From positions 1-5,464 of the forward strand of contig JAFAWJ010000276.1 of the NCBI GenBank assembly GCA_019242065.1: DNA of 5,464 nt. Reading direction: 5' to 3'. Positions 1 through 5,464 of this stretch are shown here, one piece after another. This DNA is from Chloroflexota bacterium. GTDB lineage: Bacteria > Chloroflexota > UBA6077 > CF-72. The position numbers and the translations under genes are program-made. The notes beneath the pieces are model-generated. The model did not search any database and was not told the origin of the DNA. It was given only the letters and a program-made list of their open reading frames with translations. The first letter of the stretch is position 1, and each line of letters begins with the position of its first letter.

Positions 1-1389
1 GCCAATCTGCGCGGCCTGCGCGAGTCGGGCACCATCTTCGCCGCCCCGACATACCTGTTCGTCATCATGATGTACGTCCTCATCGCCTGGGGTTTGGTGC
101 GCCTTTTCACGGGGGACTACAGCTATACCCCGCCCGATTCCGTGCGCCCGTACGGTGCCGAGCCGCTGACCATCTTTCTCGTGCTGCGCGCTTTCGCCCA
201 GGGCTGCTCCGCCATGACGGGCACCGAGGCGATCTCCAACGGCGTGCCGGCCTTCAAAGCCCCCGAGGCCAACAATGCGCGCACCACCCTGGTGTGGATG
301 GGCGTGCTGCTCGGCAGCATGTTCTTCGGCATGAACTTCCTGGCCACCAAGATTGGCATCCTGCCCGCCAGTGACGAAACGGTCCTCTCACAGCTGGGCC
401 GTGTCGTCCTGGGCGACGGCAGCATCCTGTACGTGGTGCTCCAGATCTCCACGGCGCTGATCCTGGTGTTGGCGGCCAACACCTCGTTTGCCGACTTTCC
501 GCGCCTGAGCTCGATCCTGGCGCGCGATCGGTTTCTGCCGCGCATCTTCCAGTTCCGCGGTGATCGGCTGGCGTTCACCACGGGCATCGTCACGCTGGCG
601 CTGTTCGCCATCGCCCTGCTGATCATCTTCAATGGCAGCGTCGACCAGTTGATTCCGCTGTACGCGATCGGCGTGTTCGCCAGTTTCACCCTCTCGCAGT
701 CGGGGATGGTCATCCACTGGCGGCGATTACGCGAAGCCAACTGGCGGCGGTCGGCAATTATCAACGGCGTCGGTGCGGTCACCACGGCGGTCGTCACGCT
801 GGTCATTGCCTTTAGCAAGTTTGCCGAAGGTGCCTGGATCGTCATCGTGCTGATTCCGCTGTTGATCCTGGGCTTCTGGGGCATTCACCGCCACTACCAG
901 GTGCTGGAGCGCGCGCGCCGAGCCGAGACGCCGCTGTTGCCTGAGGCGATCGTGGTGCGCGCCGTGGTGCCGATTGCCGACGCCGGGGTGCAGGCCCGCC
1001 AGGCCCTGGCCTTCGCCCGCGCGATCGCGCCGGACGACCGTCACGTCGTGGCCGTGCACGTCACCGACGACGTGACCACCGCCGAGCGGTTGCGCCTGGA
1101 GTGGGAGGAATGGGCGCCGGGCGTCGAGCTGGTGATCGTAGAGTCGCCGTACCGCTCGCTGGCCGGCCCGCTGCTGGCGTATATCGATGCGCTCAAAGAC
1201 ACCCACCCGAACGATACGATGACGGTCGTACTGCCGGAGTTCGTGCCGTCACACTGGTGGGAGCAGTTGCTGCACAACCAGACCGCCCTGCGTCTGAAAG
1301 CCGCTCTGCTGTTCCACCCCGGCGTGGTGGTCGCCAACGTCCCCTACCACATGGCCTCCAAAGCCTCGGTGACGACGCCCTCCGCCTAG
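1..1389 (+). CDS. KimA/KUP-like potassium permease of the APC superfamily, 5' end cut by window edge
   Basis: This frame is open from the first base, so the gene starts upstream; 462 residues are visible, against roughly 600-650 for KimA-like proteins. KimA-type proteins are inner-membrane proton-coupled potassium importers. The fragment opens with the APC-type loop NLRGLRESGTIFAAP, followed by hydrophobic helices up to about residue 293. The segment MTGTEAISNGVP (residues 72-83; Thr and Glu codons at 217-228) and the later IPLYAIGVFASFTLSQ (about residues 218-233) match, from memory, the KimA regions that hold potassium-coordinating Thr/Glu and Tyr residues. RGDRLAF (about 186-192) is also typical. 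From about residue 315 a soluble alpha/beta domain resembles the Usp-like cytosolic tail that binds c-di-AMP in Bacillus KimA; it includes ESPYRSLAGPLLAYID and VLPEFVPSHWW. It ends in TAG and converges on the kdp operon. Generic APC amino-acid permease is the alternative, but the tail and the kdp neighbours favour potassium. Confidence 0.85.
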   Translation, partial: ANLRGLRESGTIFAAPTYLFVIMMYVLIAWGLVRLFTGDYSYTPPDSVRPYGAEPLTIFLVLRAFAQGCSAMTGTEAISNGVPAFKAPEANNARTTLVWMGVLLGSMFFGMNFLATKIGILPASDETVLSQLGRVVLGDGSILYVVLQISTALILVLAANTSFADFPRLSSILARDRFLPRIFQFRGDRLAFTTGIVTLALFAIALLIIFNGSVDQLIPLYAIGVFASFTLSQSGMVIHWRRLREANWRRSAIINGVGAVTTAVVTLVIAFSKFAEGAWIVIVLIPLLILGFWGIHRHYQVLERARRAETPLLPEAIVVRAVVPIADAGVQARQALAFARAIAPDDRHVVAVHVTDDVTTAERLRLEWEEWAPGVELVIVESPYRSLAGPLLAYIDALKDTHPNDTMTVVLPEFVPSHWWEQLLHNQTALRLKAALLFHPGVVVANVPYHMASKASVTTPSA

Positions 1390-1441
1390 CCCGCGCCGCG
1401 CCGCCGCCATCTGCGTGAACTTACCTGACCGATTGGCCGGC
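1390..1441. other. Short convergent intergenic gap without a clear terminator
   Basis: These 52 bp separate the stop codons of the permease and the receiver gene. I see no GC stem followed by a T run on either strand. The only self-complementary element nearby, CGGCTCAGCCG at the right end and into the receiver gene, has a one-base centre and cannot form a stable loop. Either Rho-type termination or read-through into the opposite gene is likely; this is inference. Confidence 0.5.
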
Positions 1442-1867
1442 TCAGCCGTCGTCCTCCTCAGGGGACGCGGCACTTGGACTGAACACCAGTCGCAACAATG
1501 CCTCGATCGGAAATGGCTTCGGCAGATACGCCAGCGGCTGAAACTCGTCCAGCCGATTGTGGCTCACACGCACCGCCGACAGAATGATCGTCGGCACTTC
1601 ACGCTGCCGCCGACGTAATTCGCGCAGCACGTCCCAACCGGTCTGATCCGGCAGATTAATATCCAGCAGCAGCAAGTCCGGCCACCCCGTCGTCGCCGCC
1701 TGCACCGCCTCCTGCGCCGTCCCCGCCTCCTGCACGTCGAGCCCTCGACTTGACAGGTTGCGCGCAATCACGTGCCGCAGCGTCGCCTCGTCCTCGACGA
1801 GCAGCACGCGCCGCGTCCTGGCCACGCCATCGTGGACCGGAGCCTCCAGAGCCGCCGACACCGTCAT
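1442..1867 (-). CDS. Stand-alone response-regulator receiver domain (CheY-like), in the kdpE position
   Basis: This 141-residue protein is almost entirely one receiver (REC) domain, the module that accepts phosphate from a histidine kinase. VLLVEDEATL (21-30) supplies the acidic pocket, LLLLDINLPDQTGWD (65-79) has the phospho-acceptor Asp69, ILSAVR (95-100) has the switch Ser97, and YLPKPF (114-119) has the conserved Lys117. The chain ends about ten residues after the last receiver helix in an acidic tail (PEEDDG), so there is no winged-helix DNA-binding domain as in a normal KdpE. It follows the short kdpD by 94 bp on the same strand. I chose ATG at 1867 because GGAAGG lies nine bases upstream and the receiver begins soon after. 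An in-frame TTG at 1912, with GAGG five bases upstream, would add 15 residues of no recognised type. Its kinase and output partner are not visible. Confidence 0.88.
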   Translation of the reverse strand: MTVSAALEAPVHDGVARTRRVLLVEDEATLRHVIARNLSSRGLDVQEAGTAQEAVQAATTGWPDLLLLDINLPDQTGWDVLRELRRRQREVPTIILSAVRVSHNRLDEFQPLAYLPKPFPIEALLRLVFSPSAASPEEDDG

Positions 1868-1961
1868 CCGCAACAACCTTCCCGCTTCACAGTATCGCAG
1901 CGGCAGGGTCAAAGGAGCCTCAACTTCAGAGGACCTTCACTCAACGTTTGATCAACAATCC
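1868..1961 (-). other. kdpD-receiver intergenic region with repeated GTTGA and a TTGATCAA palindrome
   Basis: This 94-bp spacer is the longest gene-free stretch in the window and is less GC-rich than the coding sequence on its kdpD side. On the - strand it carries GTTGA three times, starting at 1956, 1945 and 1924, so spaced 11 and 21 bases, close to one and two helical turns. The first copy overlaps the palindrome TTGATCAA (1948-1955). TGCGATACT (1899-1891) resembles an extended -10 element but has no matching -35. The separation could mean that the receiver gene has its own regulation; it could also be simple operon spacing. No terminator hairpin with a T run is evident. Confidence 0.3.
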
Positions 1962-3059
1962 TCACTCCCGCCGGCGGACGATATGCACGTCCATGTCCCG
2001 CGTCCGTCGCAGGATCTCGCTGAGCGTCGAGCGCCGCGACGTCTGCCACCACTTGCGCGGCGCGTCTTCCCCGAGCACGAGCTGCGTCACGCCGCTCTCG
2101 GACGCGAATCGCACCAGCGCATCCACCACATCCTGCGCCGCCTGCGTGTGGACCTCTGCGCCGAGCGCTCGAGCGAGCTGGAGCACCCCGATATCCACCA
2201 CATTCGAGTGGCGCGTGACATGCAGCACCAGCAGCCGCGCATGCAGCCGCCGCGCCAGATGCACACCGCTGATGAGGATCGCCTGCGCCTGCCGGGCGGC
2301 CGGCAAACACACCAGCACCGTCTCGTCAGAGATCGGCTCCGCGTGCAAACCATGAGCTTCCTTGCGCTGCGCGTGAGTCGCAACCTGCTGCAGCGTGAGC
2401 TCGCGGAGCGCCATCAGCGTCTCGGCCCGGAAGTAGCCGCCGAGCGCCTGCTGAACCTGCTGCGCCGGCAAAACATTGCCGCGGCGCAGCCGCTTGCGGA
2501 CGGTCTCTGGTGTGGCGTCGACCATTGCGAGCTCGTCCGCCGAGTCCAGCACCCACGCGGGAACGGTCTCGCTGACTGTCGTACCGGTCACCGCGCGCAG
2601 CGTGTCCTGCAGGTCCGCCAGTTGCTGGATGTTGAGGGTGCTCATTACCCGGATGTCCGCCGCCAGGAGCTCCAGCACGTCCTGGTAACGCCTCGAGTTG
2701 CGACAGCCTGCCACGTTCGCATGCGCCAGCTCGTCAACCAGCACCAGCTGCGGACGTCGTGCGACGATCGCCTCCACGTCCATCTCGTCGACCGCCACAC
2801 CCTTGACCTCCAGGACGCGCGGCGCAATGATCTCGAGCTCGCCCAGCGCATCGACGGTCGCCGCCCGTTCGTAGGTCTGCACCCAGCCGACGACGACGTC
2901 GGTCCCGCGCGTCTGCTGCTCGCGGGCGTCGCGCAGCATCTCGAACGTCTTGCCGACGCCCGGCGCATAGCCAAGATAGATTCGGTGCCAGGCAGACCGG
3001 CTCTCGCCAGTGTGCCCGGCACCTGCTGCGCGATCCACCGCGCCAGGTCGGCGCTGCAT
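1962..3059 (-). CDS. kdpD: Short KdpD: N-terminal KdpD domain plus Usp-like domain, no histidine kinase
   Basis: The 365-residue product matches only the cytosolic N-terminal half of KdpD, the potassium/turgor sensor kinase, which is normally about 850-900 residues. The KdpD domain (about 25-235) has the Walker A-like loop GYAPGVGKT (30-38), a QTYER segment (61-65), the Walker B-like LVLVDELAH (105-113) and STLNIQQL (140-147). A Usp-like domain (about 245-362) follows, with VLVCLPAA, RLLVLHV, a conserved-looking TQLVLGED and a DMDVHIV end. The protein stops there: the four transmembrane helices, HisKA and ATPase domains are absent, and the short spacer downstream holds no remnant. Short KdpDs are known in some lineages, including cyanobacteria and Deinococcus (from memory), so this is probably a natural form and not a recent truncation. 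ATG at 3059 lies six bases after the kdpC stop; no good ribosome binding site is visible, suggesting translational coupling. Confidence 0.9.
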   Translation of the reverse strand: MQRRPGAVDRAAGAGHTGESRSAWHRIYLGYAPGVGKTFEMLRDAREQQTRGTDVVVGWVQTYERAATVDALGELEIIAPRVLEVKGVAVDEMDVEAIVARRPQLVLVDELAHANVAGCRNSRRYQDVLELLAADIRVMSTLNIQQLADLQDTLRAVTGTTVSETVPAWVLDSADELAMVDATPETVRKRLRRGNVLPAQQVQQALGGYFRAETLMALRELTLQQVATHAQRKEAHGLHAEPISDETVLVCLPAARQAQAILISGVHLARRLHARLLVLHVTRHSNVVDIGVLQLARALGAEVHTQAAQDVVDALVRFASESGVTQLVLGEDAPRKWWQTSRRSTLSEILRRTRDMDVHIVRRRE

Positions 3060-3065
3060 CGCGGG

Positions 3066-3635
3066 TTAGTGTTGCGGCGCCAGGTCGTCGAGTGCCAGGT
3101 TCAGCTTGAGGACGTTGACCCGCGGCACTCCGAAAATACGGAGATCAGGTTGGGTGATGTGACTGTTGACCAGGTCGGTGACTTGCTGTTCGGAGATGCC
3201 CCGCGCCTGCGCCACGCGCGGAACCTGGGCCATGGCCGCCTCGGGTGAGATGTCCGGGTCGAGACCCGAGCCCGAGGTGGTGAGCAGGTCCGCCGGGAGC
3301 ACGCTCAGGCTGGGGTTTTCCTGCTTGAGGGTGGCGGCGTCGCCGGTCACACGGTCGATCAGCTTCTGGTTGGTCGGGCCAAGGTTCGAGCCGCCGGACT
3401 GTGTGGCGTCATAGCCATCGGTCCCTGCAGCGGACGGCCGCGGATGAAAGTAGATGTCTGTGCCGAACGCCTGAGCAATGAGCTCGGACCCCACGGGCGT
3501 CCCGTCGGACTGCGTGATAATGCTGCCCTGCGCCTGGTAGGGGAACAACGTGCCCCCCACCAGGGCCACCAGCACCGGATAAATTCCGCCGCAGATGAGC
3601 AGCAGTACGAGCGAAATACGTAGTGGCGCGAACAT
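3066..3635 (-). CDS. kdpC: Potassium-transporting ATPase subunit KdpC
   Basis: KdpC is the single-helix subunit of the KdpFABC pump; its soluble domain faces the periplasmic side and helps potassium uptake or complex stability. The 189-residue length is normal for the family. One N-terminal transmembrane helix spans about residues 6-30. Then come the family signatures: GSELIAQ (49-55), YFHPRPSA (62-69), SGGSNLGPTN (80-89), DLLTTSGSGLDPDIS (116-130), the PRVAQARG segment (139-146) and the C-terminal GVPRVNVLKLNLALD (169-183). All are intact, so the gene looks functional. It starts at ATG 3635, nine bases downstream of the kdpB stop, behind a strong ribosome binding site that contains that stop codon, and it is followed six bases later by kdpD. 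This arrangement indicates one transcript with coupled translation. Confidence 0.97.
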   Translation of the reverse strand: MFAPLRISLVLLLICGGIYPVLVALVGGTLFPYQAQGSIITQSDGTPVGSELIAQAFGTDIYFHPRPSAAGTDGYDATQSGGSNLGPTNQKLIDRVTGDAATLKQENPSLSVLPADLLTTSGSGLDPDISPEAAMAQVPRVAQARGISEQQVTDLVNSHITQPDLRIFGVPRVNVLKLNLALDDLAPQH

Positions 3636-3640
3636 GGCGT

Positions 3641-3647
3641 CCTCCTA
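3641..3647 (-). promoter_or_regulatory. kdpC ribosome binding site containing the kdpB stop codon
   Basis: Read on the - strand, TAGGAGG holds the TAG stop of kdpB and a near-perfect Shine-Dalgarno sequence, five bases before the kdpC ATG. A ribosome ending kdpB would sit on the site that starts kdpC, which fits equal production of pump subunits. It also fixes the kdpC start. Confidence 0.85.
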
Positions 3648-5464
3648 CAGGCCTCCGACCAGCGGCCCGACCACCAGGTCGATCAATTTGATGCCAATGA
3701 ACGGCGCGATAACTCCGCCGATACCGTAGATCGAGATGTTTTTGAGCAGCAGCGCATCCGCGGTCGTCGGCCGATAGTTCACGCCACGCAGCGCGAGCGG
3801 AATCAGCGCCGGAATGACCAGTGCATTGAAGATCAGCGCCGAGAGAATTGCGCTCTGGGGAGTCTCCAATCGCATCACGTTCAGCGCCTCCAGTCCGCCG
3901 AACACCGAGACGAACATCGCCGGAATGATGGCAAAGTATTTGGCCACGTCGTTGGCGATTGAGAACGTAGTGATCGCCCCACGCGTGATGAGCAGCTGCT
4001 TGCCGATCATCACGACGTCGAGCAGCTTGGTCGGATCGGAGTCCAGGTCGACCATGTTGGCCGCCTCTTTCGCCGCGCTGGTGCCCGAGTTCATGGCGAG
4101 CGCCACGTCCGCCTGGGCCAGCGCCGGAGCATCGTTGGTCCCGTCACCAGTCATCGCCACCAGCTTGCCGTCGCTCTGTTCGTCGCGGATCAGGTGGATC
4201 TTGTCCTCAGGCTTGGCCTGAGCCAGGAAGTCGTCGACCCCCGCCTCGTGCGCAATCGTCGCCGCCGTCAACGGATTGTCGCCGGTGACCATGACCGTGC
4301 GGATCCCCATGCGGCGGAACTCGTCGAACCGTGCACGGATGCCCGGCTTGACGGTGTCCTTCAAGTAGACGACGCCGTACAGGTCGTCGCCGACGGCGAC
4401 TGCCAGTGGCGTGCCACCTTCGGAGGAGATCTTGTCAGCCTGCGTGCGCAGTTCGTCAGACGTATGTCCAGTCAGCGTTTCGACCGCGTCCACCGCGCCT
4501 TTCATGATCCGACGGCCGTGGTCCACGATGCCGCTCATGCGCGTTTCGGCGCTGAACGGGATCAGCTCGATGCCCGCGCCGTTGACACCCGGCGTTGCCG
4601 GTGCCGGACCACCGGAGGCCGCTCCCACCGGTACGGGTACCTGAGCCGCCGACACGGCACCATCGGCGGAGGCCTTCACGCCCCGCTGCTCGGCCAGCGC
4701 CACGATGGACTTGCCTTCGATGGTCTCGTCTGCCAGCGACGACATCATCGCCGCTTCGCCCAGTTCGCGTTCGGAGTGACCCCCCACGGGAATGAACTGG
4801 TGTGCCAGCCGGTTGCCGAAGGTGATCGTGCCAGTCTTGTCCAGCAGCAGGGTGTTGATGTCGCCCGCGGCTTCGACCGATCGGCCGGACATCGCGAGCA
4901 CGTTGAAGCGCGTCACGCGGTCCATGCCCGCGATGCCAATAGCGGAGAGCAGTGCGCCGATGGTCGTCGGAATCAGACACACCAACAGGGCAACGACCGT
5001 CGCCACGTCCAGGGGTGAATTAAGAAACGCCGCGAACGGTACCAGCGTCACGCACACGATCAGGAAGATGATGGTGAAGACGGCCAGCAGCGCCGTCAAC
5101 GCGATCTCGTTGGGAGTCTTCTGACGCTGCGCGCCCTCGACCAGCGCAATCATCCGGTCCAGGAACGTTTCGCCGGGGTTGGCGGTGATCTGGATGCGCA
5201 GCGTATCGCTGGCAACCTGGGTGCCGCCGGTCACCGAGCTGCGCGTGTCGGTGCCTGGCTCTTTGAGCACCGGCGCCGATTCACCGGTGATCGCCGCCTC
5301 GTTGACGTAGGCCACGCCCGCGATGACATCGCCATCGCCCGGAATGATGTCGTTCGCCTCCACGATCACGATGTCGCCCTTGCGCAGGTCGGACGAGGTG
5401 ACCATCTCGACGGACCCGTCAGGTTTCACGCGCCGCGCCGGCGTTTCTTTCTTGGTCTTGCGCA
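3645..5464 (-). CDS. kdpB: Potassium-transporting P-type ATPase subunit KdpB, 5' end cut by window edge
   Basis: KdpB is the ATP-hydrolysing membrane subunit of KdpFABC. The frame is open to the right edge, beginning [16 protein letters not shown]. About 605 residues are visible of a usual 680 or so, lacking the start and first helices. The GTG at 5429 lies inside conserved sequence and is not the start. Counting from that codon, visible motifs are TGES (48-51; actuator loop, including the Ser whose phosphorylation inhibits E. coli KdpB), PTTIG in a membrane helix (154-158), the phosphorylation motif DKTGT (197-201, bases 4841-4827), [10 protein letters not shown] and MKGA (291-300, 309-312; nucleotide pocket), MVTGDNP (380-386), [11 protein letters not shown] (427-437), and NDVAKYF (493-499) with the Asp and Lys of helix 5. 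C-terminal membrane helices run to residue 594. An Ala/Pro/Gly-rich insertion occupies about 253-286. All catalytic residues are present, so the subunit should be active. Confidence 0.97.
   Translation of the reverse strand, partial: RKTKKETPARRVKPDGSVEMVTSSDLRKGDIVIVEANDIIPGDGDVIAGVAYVNEAAITGESAPVLKEPGTDTRSSVTGGTQVASDTLRIQITANPGETFLDRMIALVEGAQRQKTPNEIALTALLAVFTIIFLIVCVTLVPFAAFLNSPLDVATVVALLVCLIPTTIGALLSAIGIAGMDRVTRFNVLAMSGRSVEAAGDINTLLLDKTGTITFGNRLAHQFIPVGGHSERELGEAAMMSSLADETIEGKSIVALAEQRGVKASADGAVSAAQVPVPVGAASGGPAPATPGVNGAGIELIPFSAETRMSGIVDHGRRIMKGAVDAVETLTGHTSDELRTQADKISSEGGTPLAVAVGDDLYGVVYLKDTVKPGIRARFDEFRRMGIRTVMVTGDNPLTAATIAHEAGVDDFLAQAKPEDKIHLIRDEQSDGKLVAMTGDGTNDAPALAQADVALAMNSGTSAAKEAANMVDLDSDPTKLLDVVMIGKQLLITRGAITTFSIANDVAKYFAIIPAMFVSVFGGLEALNVMRLETPQSAILSALIFNALVIPALIPLALRGVNYRPTTADALLLKNISIYGIGGVIAPFIGIKLIDLVVGPLVGGL
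4572..4673 (-). other. Ala/Pro/Gly-rich insertion in the KdpB nucleotide-binding domain
   Basis: Between LAEQRGVK and the conserved [14 protein letters not shown], about 34 low-complexity residues (including [20 protein letters not shown]) sit where E. coli KdpB, as I recall it, has a linker roughly 20 residues shorter. The frame is kept, and the flanking motifs are intact. It is probably a flexible surface loop on the N domain. The exact borders cannot be set without an alignment. Confidence 0.6.

Noticed and set aside
123..884. Long - strand open frame (253 codons) opposite the permease.
   Set aside because: The opposite strand encodes clear APC permease motifs throughout; this product has no recognisable motif or membrane pattern.
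1697..1737. Repeated CGCCTCCTGC-type sequence.
   Set aside because: It lies inside the receiver gene and simply encodes the repeated-looking QEAGTAQEAVQA helix residues with GC-rich codons.
1891..1912. TTGACC (1912-1907) plus GATACT (1896-1891) as a promoter for the receiver gene.
   Set aside because: The spacer is only 10 bases, too short for a standard sigma-70 type promoter; GATACT alone with its upstream TG is too weak to call.
2645..3022. Second - strand frame across the kdpD start, with protein-like text (ARAGLPGTESI), raising the idea of a frameshifted KdpD N terminus.
   Set aside because: All KdpD motifs from residue 25 onward lie in one unbroken frame beginning at 3059; the other frame turns into Arg/Ser-rich sequence.
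1758..3248. Long + strand open frame (496 codons) opposite kdpD and the ends of its neighbours.
   Set aside because: It is antisense to recognised kdpD, kdpC and receiver sequence, its product is Arg/His/Gln/Leu-rich with no domain, and such long antisense frames are common in GC-rich DNA.
4194..5018. + strand open frame (274 codons) opposite kdpB.
   Set aside because: Antisense to catalytic motifs of KdpB; composition is Arg/His/Asp-rich with no domain.
5427..5429. GTG as a possible kdpB start.
   Set aside because: The frame continues upstream to the window edge with KdpB-like residues ([11 protein letters not shown]), and a start here would remove the first membrane helices.

Overview
The window is a potassium-uptake locus from a high-GC bacterium. 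Two blocks converge. On the + strand is the C-terminal two thirds of a KimA/KUP-type potassium permease of the APC superfamily (1-1389, entering from the left edge). On the - strand is the downstream part of a kdp operon, read right to left: kdpB (5464-3645, entering from the right edge), kdpC (3635-3066), a short kdpD (3059-1962) and a free-standing receiver-domain protein (1867-1442). The blocks meet tail to tail across about 50 bp.

The parts fit one theme. KdpB is the P-type ATPase subunit and KdpC its periplasm-facing partner in the KdpFABC potassium pump; kdpA, and kdpF if present, would lie beyond the right edge. The permease would be a second, ion-coupled potassium importer. The short KdpD keeps the N-terminal nucleotide-binding KdpD domain and a Usp-like domain but lacks the four-helix membrane region and the whole histidine kinase. 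The next gene is a receiver domain without a DNA-binding domain, in the place where an OmpR-type KdpE would be expected. The signalling half of the locus is therefore reduced: no kinase catalytic domain and no transcriptional output domain are visible here.

The organism cannot be named from this sequence. The GC-rich coding sequence, the KimA-like protein with a Usp-like tail and the short KdpD would suit a Chloroflexota-like or other GC-rich, non-proteobacterial lineage; this is a weak inference. No RNA gene, mobile element, CRISPR array or convincing terminator was seen, and no gene-free stretch exceeds 100 bp. The core is a known system. The points most worth a second look are the kinase-less KdpD next to an output-less receiver, the pairing of two potassium importers, and an Ala/Pro/Gly-rich insertion in the KdpB nucleotide-binding domain.
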